Below, piece after piece: positions 25,831 through 34,587 of a DNA stretch of 64,000 nucleotides. Origin of the DNA: Bacillota bacterium (GTDB lineage: Bacteria; Bacillota; Clostridia; Christensenellales; Christensenellaceae); NCBI GenBank assembly GCA_023393165.1, contig JAEWMJ010000057.1, positions 124,001 through 188,000 of the forward strand, written 5' to 3'. Position numbers and translations under genes: made by a program. The stretch's first letter is position 1, and each line of letters opens with the position of its first letter. Below the pieces are notes generated by a model that did no database searches, had not been told where the DNA came from, and worked only from the letters and a program-made list of their open reading frames with translations.

Positions 25831-27318
25831 TTACTCATCTTCCTGCTTAGAAGATGCAAATGACAGTATTCTTCGAACGTCAAATTCTTCTCTTTTACAT
25901 TCGGAAACCAGCCTGCCTCTACGCATGATAATAATTCTATGCGCCATCGAGACAAGCTCGTTAAGGTCGGAAGATACCAGAATTACGGCTGTACCCGTTT
26001 TGGCTAATTCCACGATTTGAGAGCCAATCTCTTTTCTTGCACCAACATCAACACCCCTGGTTGGGTCATCAAACATACAAACCTTAGGCGCGTGGCTGAG
26101 CCATCTGCCTACAATGATTTTCTGTTGATTCCCTCCGCTGAGCTCGGTAATGTAAGCATCGACCCCAGGACATGCAACACGAAATCTTTCTAAGACCTCC
26201 TGAGCGTGTTTTCTTTCATTTTTAAAACCAAAAAACTTGACCTTACGATCCACAAACTTGTTAATCATTGCCGCTGTTATATTCTCTTTCAAATCGCGGC
26301 GTGGAAAAACGCCGTGATTCTTTCGGTCCTCCGGAATCATGACAACGCCTTTGGCAATTAGTTGTTTGGTGCTCCATTTGGTCAGCCGTTCACCCATTAT
26401 CTCGATCGTACCCTCGCATTTTCTCAAGCCGAATATGGATTCCATCAGTTCTGTGCGACCAGCTCCAATTAAGCCAGCCAATCCCAGTATTTCTCCTTGT
26501 TTTACTTCAAATTTGATGTCTACAAAATTCTCTGACTGTAGGTTTTCCACTTTCAAGGCGACCTCGTTTCGAATATCTCCAAGCACATATTCAGACCCCT
26601 GCAACGAATGCCCAACCATATGTTCCTCGATTTTATGTATCGTCACATTGCTGACAAAATCATCACAAACCTTTTCTCCATTACGGAGAACGACTACCTT
26701 GTCACAAATGGTAAACACTTCATCCAAAAAGTGTGTAATAAATATCAAGCCAATTTTCTGTGTCTTCAATGCGCGGAGCACTTCAAATAAACGTTCGCGT
26801 TCAGGTGCGGTTAGCGATGCAGTTGGCTCATCCAAAATCAGAACGCGCGGATTCAATCGAATCGCTTTTGCGATTTCAATTAATTGTTGCTCCCCTGGTC
26901 CCAGCGTTCCAACGATCACATCTGGATCAAGTGCAATATTAAGAATACCCATGTATTTTTGCGCTTCTTCTTTACATTTCTTCCAATCGACAATCGGTTT
27001 GCTTCCCGGAAAGTCTTCAATACATATATTTTCTGCAACCGTTAAGTTTAGAAACAAGCTCAGTTCCTGATGCACCGCAACAATAGGAAAGTTCCCCATC
27101 TTGATTTCCTTCATTTCTACACCATCGAACGAAATCGTACCTTCTGTAGGTTCATAAAGCCCTACAAGCATGTTTTTAAAAGTAGATTTTCCGGCTCCGT
27201 TTTCGCCTAAAAGCGCAGTAATCTCTCCCTCACAAACCGTAAAATCAACATCAGAAACAACTTTCTTGCTTGCAAAGGTCTTGGTCAACTTCTTAGTTTC
27301 CAGAATAACGCCGCTCAT
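25831..27318 (-). CDS. Ribose-type ABC transporter ATP-binding protein (two-domain)
   Basis: The protein has 495 residues with two ABC domains. The first has Walker A GENGAGKSTF, signature LGPGEQQLIEIAKA and Walker B VLILDEPTASL. The second has a degenerate Walker A (GLIGAGRTEL), signature ELSGGNQQKI and VCMFDDPTRGVD. This asymmetric pattern is that of RbsA/MglA-type sugar importers. It is the first gene of the cargo operon and is preceded by a promoter that diverges from the RpiR-type regulator. Confidence 0.92.
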   Translation of the reverse strand: MSGVILETKKLTKTFASKKVVSDVDFTVCEGEITALLGENGAGKSTFKNMLVGLYEPTEGTISFDGVEMKEIKMGNFPIVAVHQELSLFLNLTVAENICIEDFPGSKPIVDWKKCKEEAQKYMGILNIALDPDVIVGTLGPGEQQLIEIAKAIRLNPRVLILDEPTASLTAPERERLFEVLRALKTQKIGLIFITHFLDEVFTICDKVVVLRNGEKVCDDFVSNVTIHKIEEHMVGHSLQGSEYVLGDIRNEVALKVENLQSENFVDIKFEVKQGEILGLAGLIGAGRTELMESIFGLRKCEGTIEIMGERLTKWSTKQLIAKGVVMIPEDRKNHGVFPRRDLKENITAAMINKFVDRKVKFFGFKNERKHAQEVLERFRVACPGVDAYITELSGGNQQKIIVGRWLSHAPKVCMFDDPTRGVDVGARKEIGSQIVELAKTGTAVILVSSDLNELVSMAHRIIIMRRGRLVSECKREEFDVRRILSFASSKQEDE

Positions 27319-27488
27319 AAATTACCTCACTCATACACGAAAATTAAAAGTTTATATTTGTTTCATCGAACCGATTCTATTCAATAACTAGACGTTCGGG
27401 TCCAGGAAGTGCTTTTCGCGATGTCCTTTTATACTACTAGCTTTTCGACTTTCGTTTTATTTTTTAGTTTTTGAACTTTACGTTTGAT

Positions 27489-27517
27489 ATACTATAATAT
27501 TTTTTCATTTTTGTCAA
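27489..27517 (-). promoter_or_regulatory. Candidate promoter of the sugar-uptake operon
   Basis: On the minus strand TTGACA (27512-27517), a 17-bp spacer and TAGTAT (27489-27494) precede the ATPase gene by about 170 bp. The -35 is perfect; the -10 matches four of six. Confidence 0.55.
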
Positions 27518-27794
27518 TATATTTTATGAAATTTTTTATACTTAAACAATATAATATTACATAATTTTATCATTTATATAGAAATTAATATTAGGTTCTT
27601 ATAAATCCACCATAGTAAATATATCAAAGCGATCGAATAGTTAAATTCAATTGCAGAGCCTTATAATAGCTTTTGACAAAGCCTCTGTAATATCTTTCCA
27701 GTGCAAAGATTCTGTATTTTTTTTACAATTTTTTATTTTATTTTGTATTTATTTTTTTCATTTTATATTTTTTTTATTGAAATTTTATTTGCAT

Positions 27795-27823
27795 TTGACT
27801 AGTTCTTAAAATTGTTATATTAT
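27795..27823 (+). promoter_or_regulatory. Candidate promoter of the RpiR-type regulator
   Basis: TTGACT (27795-27800), a 17-bp spacer and TATTAT (27818-27823), about 100 bp before the proposed ATG at 27924. Confidence 0.65.
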
Positions 27824-27923
27824 ATTTAAGAAAGATTCCAATAAGAGGATCTGGGTTATAAAAAAGTATTTGAAAAATCGAAAGACCATGATATTTTGTG
27901 TCTTTTGCAGAAAGGCTATACGT

Positions 27924-28820
27924 ATGTCTTATCCTGACTCCAGCCAGAATTTAAATAATTCAAATATACTGAATACCAAATTACAGTTTTTGCTGCCTAC
28001 GCTTTCCCGCAGTGAAAACGCAGTCGCTTTATATATGATTGAGAATCTGGATCAAATAGGATACCAAAACCTGGATTCGATTTCAACGAAAACGAAAGCC
28101 AGCAGTGCTACCATCATTAGATTATGTAAGCGCATGGGTTATAAAGGTTTTTTGGACTTTAGGAACGATGTTAGACAGATGAGTGCCGCACCCGAATCAA
28201 TCCACACTGAAGATTCAGTGGAGCTTTCTTTTTCCCGGAGATTAATGTTGCAAACTATTGAAAAGAATATAGAAACCATGCGGAATACTTACGCACTGTT
28301 TTCAGAACAATATGACAAAGCTACCGATGCCTTACGGAACGCAAATGTTATTGCTATGTTCGGAAACGGGGATGCAATTATTCCGTGCCAACTCATCGCC
28401 ATTAAACTTTTGAAAATAGGTAAAGCTTGTGTTTTATATAACGATCAGGATTTACAAGTATTCTGTGCATCTTCAATTCATGTTGGAGATGTTGCGTTAG
28501 CGGTTTCTCATACGGGACGTTCAAAATCAGTAGTTGAGGCAATGCGGATCGCTCAAGAACGAGGCGCCATTACTATTGGGATTACTGGCACGGCAAAATC
28601 TCCATTGCTTAAATACTGTCTTATCGCTTTGCACACAGCGACATCTGATGACACCTATGCTGGTGATATTATTTCCCGCAGAATTGCTGAGCAGACCATT
28701 TTAGAAACGCTCTATCAGAATTTACTAAACAATAGCGAAAAGGATCTTACAGAAGTTAAAAAACAAGGTGTTGAAAATCTTAAAATGATGAAACTTATAG
28801 ATGATGATAATATATCATAA
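27924..28820 (+). CDS. RpiR/MurR-family transcriptional regulator
   Basis: The protein has about 298 residues from ATG 27924, which has AGAAAGG upstream; a TTG at 27870 and an ATG at 27888 are weaker alternatives. The N-terminal helix-turn-helix (about 20-90) includes SSATIIRLCKRMGYKGFLDF, the hallmark of RpiR proteins. The C-terminal SIS domain (about 120-275) includes VIAMFGNGDAI and ALAVSHTGRSKSVVEA and would bind a phosphosugar. It is the only plus-strand gene of the intact sugar cargo and is divergent from the transporter-enzyme operon, so it is the likely repressor or activator of it. Confidence 0.92.
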   Translation: MSYPDSSQNLNNSNILNTKLQFLLPTLSRSENAVALYMIENLDQIGYQNLDSISTKTKASSATIIRLCKRMGYKGFLDFRNDVRQMSAAPESIHTEDSVELSFSRRLMLQTIEKNIETMRNTYALFSEQYDKATDALRNANVIAMFGNGDAIIPCQLIAIKLLKIGKACVLYNDQDLQVFCASSIHVGDVALAVSHTGRSKSVVEAMRIAQERGAITIGITGTAKSPLLKYCLIALHTATSDDTYAGDIISRRIAEQTILETLYQNLLNNSEKDLTEVKKQGVENLKMMKLIDDDNIS

Positions 28821-29290
28821 TCGTTTTTTCATCCCCACGGAGGAGATCCATTTGAATCGCTTTTGAAATATAACCGGATCGTTGTAATTTGCACTATTGA
28901 AATTCATGAGCAAAGCGAGCTTTGCTTTGCGGATCGCGGCACGTTGCTTCCATACTGCTTAAGATTTTTAATACCATCACCAACTAATATGCGCGATGAA
29001 CTCGTCTGCGTTCATAATCTGCATGTTCTTTTTTGGAAAATCAACTTAGTTCTACTGAAATTTAATCTTAGGCTTTACAAGAAAATCAGTTTTATAAAAT
29101 GGATATATTTTTTATATTTATAATTATATCAACCTCCGTTTTAATTTTTTTAGAGAACCCCTTCCTCATTCCGGTAAACTTTAAGGGAATCACTGATTAG
29201 AGAAAAAGCTTTTTCTTCTTTGAATCCTTTAATAGGCATTTGCCAGGCAATTAACATTAAAACTATAAATATTTTCACTTGGTATTTTTA
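28821..29290. other. Gene-poor region after the regulator
   Basis: About 470 bp, AT-rich. A frame at 28863-29123 lacks a ribosome site and recognisable similarity, so I do not call it. A GGAGGAG at 28841 is followed only by a few codons. It is probably decayed sequence between two cargo blocks. Confidence 0.4.
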
Positions 29291-30184
29291 CTATCCGCCA
29301 ATTTTTACAACTATACCCATATCCTCTAGAACTTTTTTATCAGTCTCTACAATCTCATTAGATGGTGTTTTACCTTCAAATGTATAGCTTCTTCCGAGTT
29401 TTTGGTATTTAGGTTCACCAAATTTATGATACGGAAGCAGATGAACTTCCTTAATATTTAATTGATTAGCAAGTTTGCCTATCTCCTCAATATGCTTTTT
29501 TTCCGAGTTAACACCTTCAATCAAAGGAACTCTAATTATTATCTTATCAGGTACCTGTTTAGCTAATTTTTTAATATTATCAAGTATCTTCTCATTGCTT
29601 ATGCCTGTATACCGTTTGTGAGTAGCGTCATCCATATGCTTAATATCATACAAAATTTCATCGCAAAACTGAGCAGCTTCCCATAACTTGTCCCAGTTAG
29701 CAAATCCTGTTGTTTCAATCGCAGTTTGCATATGGTGTACTTCGCGTGCCTTTTTTAGTATTGCCGCAGCAAACTCCCATTGCATCAGTACTTCGCCACC
29801 AGATAGCGTTATGCCTCCGCCCTGCATATAAAACAGCCTGTCTTTTTCAGCTTCATGCAGCACCGCATCTACTGTCATCTCTTTCCCAACCAGCTCCAAT
29901 GCCCCCGTAGGACAAACGTTTACACAGGACTGACACCGTGTGCAGCGTTCATGGTCGATATTATTTGGAAGATCCAATTCTATCGGGCAAGATTTATGGC
30001 AACTCATACAACCGATACATTGCATTTTGCTGAATAATACTTGCGGGGTAATGCTTTGCGTTTCCGGGTTAGAACACCATTCACAACGCAATGGGCAGCC
30101 TTTAAAGAAGATAACCGTACGAATACCTTTTCCATCATTTATACTGTAACGTTGAATATCTGTTATTATACCTTTATCCTTCAT
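29291..30184 (-). CDS. Glycyl-radical enzyme activase (radical SAM)
   Basis: The protein has 297 residues. The radical-SAM cluster motif CxxxCxxC is in FFKGCPLRCEWCSNPE near residue 30. Two further ferredoxin-like clusters follow (CIGCMSCHKSC and CTRCQSCVNVC, about 56-94). GGGITLSGGEVL, with the SAM-binding GGE, is at about residue 125. This three-cluster layout is that of activases for dehydratase-type glycyl-radical enzymes. It abstracts the Gly hydrogen of the partner encoded just upstream. That partner is truncated here (see next entries), so the activase may lack a working substrate unless another copy exists. Confidence 0.93.
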   Translation of the reverse strand: MKDKGIITDIQRYSINDGKGIRTVIFFKGCPLRCEWCSNPETQSITPQVLFSKMQCIGCMSCHKSCPIELDLPNNIDHERCTRCQSCVNVCPTGALELVGKEMTVDAVLHEAEKDRLFYMQGGGITLSGGEVLMQWEFAAAILKKAREVHHMQTAIETTGFANWDKLWEAAQFCDEILYDIKHMDDATHKRYTGISNEKILDNIKKLAKQVPDKIIIRVPLIEGVNSEKKHIEEIGKLANQLNIKEVHLLPYHKFGEPKYQKLGRSYTFEGKTPSNEIVETDKKVLEDMGIVVKIGG

Positions 30185-30222
30185 CGTTCTGCTAACCTTT
30201 TTTATTATTTGGAGAAGAAGAA

Positions 30223-30255
30223 TGATACAAGGCTATTTCTGATAGCCTTGTATCA
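30223..30255 (-). promoter_or_regulatory. Strong hairpin between glycyl-radical enzyme and activase genes
   Basis: A perfect 13-bp stem with a 7-nt loop lies in the 83-bp gap between the two genes. On the minus strand it is followed by TTCTTCTTCT rather than a T run, so it could be a weak terminator or mRNA-stability element that lowers activase output relative to the enzyme. Confidence 0.6.
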
Positions 30256-30267
30256 AAATGAAGCAAC

Positions 30268-32101
30268 TTAAATCTTATGTTCAGTTCGTGCAATAATAGT
30301 ATCCTGAACTTCCTCGGAAAGTTCTGTAAAGAACGCACTATACCCAGCTACACGCACAACAAGCCCCCTATGCTCTTGAGGATTAGCCTTTGCTGCTTTT
30401 AACGTTTCGCCATCCACAATATTTATTTGAATTTGCATTCCTTTTAAGGTGATATAGGTTTGGACAAGTTGTGCAAATTTTTTCATCCCCTCGGGTGTAC
30501 GTACCGTCGAAGGATTAATCTTAAAATTATACAGCAATCCATTCGGCACAAAGTAATGATCCAGTTTTACAACAGATTTAAAGGCTGCGGTTGGTCCATT
30601 TAAATCAGTCCCCATGCTAGGTGAAATCCCGTCAGACAGAGGTTCGTGTGCATGACGTCCATCCGGCGTAGCGCCTACAGCGTGACCGAGAGGAATATAT
30701 CCTGATACCGGCGCGTATGATGCAGTAAAATGTCCACCTCTATAGGTCTCGTAATGATATAATGCTTCCAAAAGTACATCCGTAGCATATCTCGCCATAT
30801 AGTCTACTTCATCAATATCATTTCCGTATTTATCCACACGGTTGATTAAATACTGCCGCATAGCTTCGTTATCTTTGAAATCGTTATCCAGCGCATCAAT
30901 CAATTCACTCATTGAATAACGTTTATCTTCAAATACAACTTTTTTTACCGCGTAAAGCATATTGCCTAAACTTGCGGGACCAGTCATAACCGGTCCAGTC
31001 CAATTATACTTGGCCCCACCTGATGTTACATCTTTTCCAACCTCCATACAATCATCCAACAGTATGGACATTAACGGAATCGGCATACGTGTTTCGTGTA
31101 TATGGTCAAGTGTATTATTCCAGGTCACTATAAGGCGCGCTGAGTGTTCTACCTGTTTTTCATATGCATCTAATACATCTTCGAATGTTTTAAATTTCCG
31201 CGGGTCCCCTGTCTTTGGGCCAACTTGCTTACCTGTAATACGGCAGACGCCATCATTGAGCGCAAGCTCAAACATCTTGCAAATATTAGTAAAACCGCCA
31301 TTGCCACGTCCCCAGGCATTGAGGGGCGTTCCTTCAACACAACCTTCAGGGGCATAATTACGCGCATCATGAAGAGAAACACCAAGAGTTAATAAAGCAG
31401 GAATATATACTTCGTCGTTTAGAATTTGCGGTAAGCCTCCACCCTCAGCAACAATTTCACATACCTTTGATAAAAATTCGTAGGGAGTGCCAATATGCAT
31501 ACGCACAGCAAAATTTGGCTGAGAGAATCGTATATGTTTTTGACACTCTAAAAAACGATATGATAGATCATTTGTTGCATCCAATCCTTCTGGGGTTAAT
31601 CCACCTACGCAGACGTTTTGCCCCATAGGAAAGCCAGAATGTATCTCTGCATCTGCAGCCCGATATAATTTTGTTGGCTCACAAAATTTTATCCAGAAGG
31701 TTTCAAGCAGCCCTTGACACTCCGCCTTACTCTTCCCTTGCTCTAATATTTCACTTTCATAAAAAGTATATAACCATTGATCTATACGACCCGGAGAAAT
31801 TGATACACCGTTATCCATAACCTGAAGTAAAAGCTGAATAAACCATACAGTCTGGAGTGCTTGCTGTAAATTCTCAGCCGGATGCTCGGGAACTCGCCGA
31901 CAGGTTTTTTCTATTTCTAATAACTCCATTTTACGTACAGGATCTTGTTCGTTTTCAGCCATGCGTTTCGCTTCATTGGCATAACGATTAGCATAAGCCA
32001 CAACAGCATCAACAGTAATAATTACGGCTTCGTAAAATTCTCTTTTCTTAGGACTGTCATGTTGCCAAAGCTTAATAGATTCCAGTTTTTCTATTGCTTG
32101 T
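30268..32101 (-). pseudogene. Glycyl-radical enzyme (diol dehydratase-like), N-terminal truncated
   Basis: The frame is open from about 32101. The first ATG (32001) gives 577 residues, while complete family members have about 790-850. The catalytic Cys and Glu (APEGCVEGTP) and the glycyl-radical loop (VRVAGYSAFF near the C-terminus) are intact. GCVE places it with the glycerol/propanediol dehydratase and choline-lyase branch of the family rather than pyruvate formate-lyase. Family-like sequence extends upstream of the ATG (AIEKLESIKLW, then REFYEAVIITVDAV) and stops abruptly at about 32100, where it abuts a deoC fragment in the opposite orientation. Roughly 200 N-terminal residues and the promoter are lost, so function is unlikely. 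Confidence 0.82.
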
Positions 32102-32111
32102 TTTTTTATGT

Positions 32112-32459
32112 GCCCTAAAGGTAATATTGGAAAACTATTTTTTAACTGACGAAGAGATAAAAATTGGATGTCAATTAATAGAAAAAGCTGGCGCTGACTT
32201 TGTTAAAACATCAACTGGTTATGCAGGAGGCGGGGCAAAAATCCATGATTTACAGATCATGCGAAGTGCAGTTTCCGCACATGTTCAGGTCAAGGCTGCT
32301 GGCGGGGTGCGTACATTAGATACTGCTTTGGCAGTAATCGCAGTAGGTGGAACGCGTATGGGCAGTACTGGAACAGCGGCAATAATTGATGAAGCTGTTC
32401 AACGTGAAAAGATTGGTACACTATGTATTCCTACGTACGTTGCAGATGATGCCATCTAA
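32112..32459 (+). pseudogene. deoC: deoC (deoxyribose-phosphate aldolase), 5'-truncated
   Basis: About 115 codons match the C-terminal half of DeoC: LKVILENYFLTDEEI, the Schiff-base Lys in ADFVKTSTGYAGGGA, then KAAGGVRTLDTALAVI and the end. The first half (about 100 residues) is missing. The fragment starts within about 15 bases of the truncated glycyl-radical gene on the other strand. Two genes that once diverged appear to have lost both 5' ends in one deletion. Confidence 0.85.
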
Positions 32460-32843
32460 CAAGTTATGTGAACTGTTTTGGCGGTTCGACTTTGTGTTTA
32501 ACTAAAAATTACAAAAAATATATCAGTATAAATCTTAGAAAAATTCCATTGATTGGTATAATAATGGATGATTGGTAAAATTATACTAAAAAAGACGAGA
32601 ACACATCTTACAATTGTTAAATAGTATGATGTTGTTAATCGGCAAAGGTGTACTACCACAGAATATCAGCTATGAAACGATTACGCAGCATTTGGAGTGA
32701 GGGTACATTTGCAGCATAAAAAAAACCAGTATAATCTGAAGCGAATACGAAAGAGGCATTCACCGAGCTACGGAAGAATGCCTCATGTCATCGATAGCAT
32801 TAAATCTACACACTCACTAAGTGGTATCCTAGTCTTGTAAAAG
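32460..32843 (+). pseudogene. Degenerate transposase C-terminus
   Basis: At about 32670-32815 the plus strand encodes pieces resembling the end of a DDE transposase: IWSEGTFAA, then after a stop QYNLKRIRKR, and in a shifted frame GIHRATEECLMSSIALNL. Stops and a frameshift show it is dead. No terminal repeats were found. The rest of the gap is AT-rich with nothing to call. Confidence 0.45.
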
Positions 32844-33473
32844 CTACTTGGAATCCGCTACCAACTGAAGCTTTTCTCGGGTAATTTGCTGCCCATATGG
32901 AATACGGGAAGCAAGGCACGTAAGGGGTTGCTTATCCCAGGTAGGTAGACCCATCTCTTTGGATAAGAACGTGATTTCCTTCTTGTTTAATTCCGCTATC
33001 TGCAGGGGGCTTTCTACTCCTAGCTCCATTAGTGCCAACTTGCCCGGAACGTAATCGTAAGTATCATCTGCGTTTGAGCCGCCAGCGACGGTGTCAATTC
33101 CTAGTTCATTTGCAATTTTCCATATCTTTCGAAATAGTTCTTGCTTGCAAAAATAACAGCGGTTTCTTTGGTTTTCCGAAAAGTTAGGAATCTCCAGTTC
33201 TTCAGATTCAAATACGATATGCCGTACACCTATGCTTTTTGCAAATTTCTTAGCCTCATCAAGTTCCTGCACGGGATACGTGGATGAACGTGCAGTGACC
33301 GCAATCGCCTTTTCTCCCAGCATATCCAAAGCTACCTTAATCAAAAACGCACTGTTCACACCGCCTGAAAAAGCTACCGCAATACTATCATACCTTCGGA
33401 TGGTCTGCTGCAAATGTATTAATTTTTCATTTTCATTCATAACTTGTCCTAAAAACCTGCTGTTATTACTCAC
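32844..33473 (-). CDS. larE: LarE-like sulfurtransferase, C-terminally truncated
   Basis: The protein has 209 residues versus about 270 for LarE. The PP-loop is AVAFSGGVNSAFLIKVA, where the usual Asp of SGGVDS is Asn. RNRCYFCKQELF and LTCLASRIPYG are both present; the Cys in the latter aligns with the sacrificial sulfur-donor Cys of Lactiplantibacillus LarE. LarE makes the nickel-pincer cofactor of lactate racemase-type enzymes. The ORF ends just after ITREKLQLVADSK, so the last helix region is missing. No larB, larC or larA is in the window. It is probably a remnant, or a recently shortened gene. Confidence 0.75.
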   Translation of the reverse strand: MSNNSRFLGQVMNENEKLIHLQQTIRRYDSIAVAFSGGVNSAFLIKVALDMLGEKAIAVTARSSTYPVQELDEAKKFAKSIGVRHIVFESEELEIPNFSENQRNRCYFCKQELFRKIWKIANELGIDTVAGGSNADDTYDYVPGKLALMELGVESPLQIAELNKKEITFLSKEMGLPTWDKQPLTCLASRIPYGQQITREKLQLVADSK

Positions 33474-34587
33474 AGCCTGGTTTTACAACTCCTTTTCAAT
33501 TATTCCATAACTTATGTAATAGTATGCTGTAGATATTCGATCTATTCGACCTTCTTTATCCGCTTTTAATGATGAAAAGCTTAAAGAGTTCCAACGTGTC
33601 TAATTATAAATGATTTCTCACCAAATACAATCAACTTTGATTCTTATCCTGTCCCGGATAAAAGTTTCACTTCGCTTTTAAAATCAATTAGCGCTTCGCC
33701 TATTGCAATTAATTTTTCATAATAACTCAATTAAAAACTGAAACCTTTTTGAAATAAAAAGAAGTAAATTCCATATTTCGCCGAATGGTATTCGTTACAA
33801 AGCAGCCGGTAAAGATGGTTCATCCTCTTTTATGCTCAGGAACCGGCTTAACTCTTTATAAATGTGGTTGTCTGTTTTTATCGTCGTTGCAATAGATACC
33901 TAGCCCAGCAGTACGGTTCCGGTACCTTTCTCCACTTAAAAATCGTGATACAGGTACGGATATATAGATATGCTTTCACCTGTTTCAGGCAAACTCGCGT
34001 ACCTGCCAGAACAGTAAATGAGCGCCCGTCACATTTGAGTTGTTCTTCCTGCTCCGAAAGTCCGCTTTCCGCAATTGCATTGTAAACGCGGATCAATAAA
34101 TTTCCCCCGCTCTTGTTTATGATGCCTTCCATTTTGTTATAACGACAATCCCCATTATATTTTCATGTCCCTCTTTCAAAAAGTATACACCTCAGCCCTT
34201 AGTGGATCAACGCTTTTTTTATGGATCATTCTCTGCTCTCAAAATGTTTTCCGCTTCACCGATATTTTCTTAGAATTTGAATTTGTTATATCTGGAGAGG
34301 AATAAAAATTATTAGCAGGATTGAATTTAAATTAATAAAGAGTAGACTGATAATATTCATGCCCTGGCAAGTCGTCAAAAAACATGTCCAATATCTGGAA
34401 ACATTTAAATATCATTTTCGGCCAGGGTCCTTTTTGAGCAACGATACCCCGTTTTTTTCTGATCTTAGTGATATCATCTTTGAAGAGCATAAAATATCAT
34501 TCAGAGTCTGCTTGAAGCCAATAATTTTTTCACACTTTTTATAATAATTTTACAAAAAGCACGCAATAATAATATGCGCACTTTGAA
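33474..34587. other. 1.1-kb gene-poor boundary between cargo and transfer module
   Basis: Two short frames occur (33878-34132 minus, 84 codons; 34359-34544 plus). Neither has a good ribosome site together with recognisable similarity, so I do not call them as genes. This is where the sugar cargo meets the conserved transfer genes and probably contains scrambled ends of earlier insertions. Confidence 0.45.

Larger units (their letters stand above)
27319..27923. other. Divergent control region of the sugar cargo
   Basis: About 600 bp, very AT-rich, between the transporter ATPase gene and the RpiR-type regulator. It holds one promoter for each direction (listed separately). I did not find a clear palindromic operator or a catabolite-response element, and no ORF. 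Confidence 0.6.

Noticed and set aside
28863..29123. 86-codon plus-strand frame after the RpiR-type regulator
   Set aside because: No ribosome site, no similarity, and AT-rich codon use consistent with chance.
33878..34132. 84-codon minus-strand frame in the cargo/transfer gap
   Set aside because: No recognisable family and only a weak ribosome site; the neighbouring sequence is decayed. Left uncalled, though it could be a small gene or fragment.
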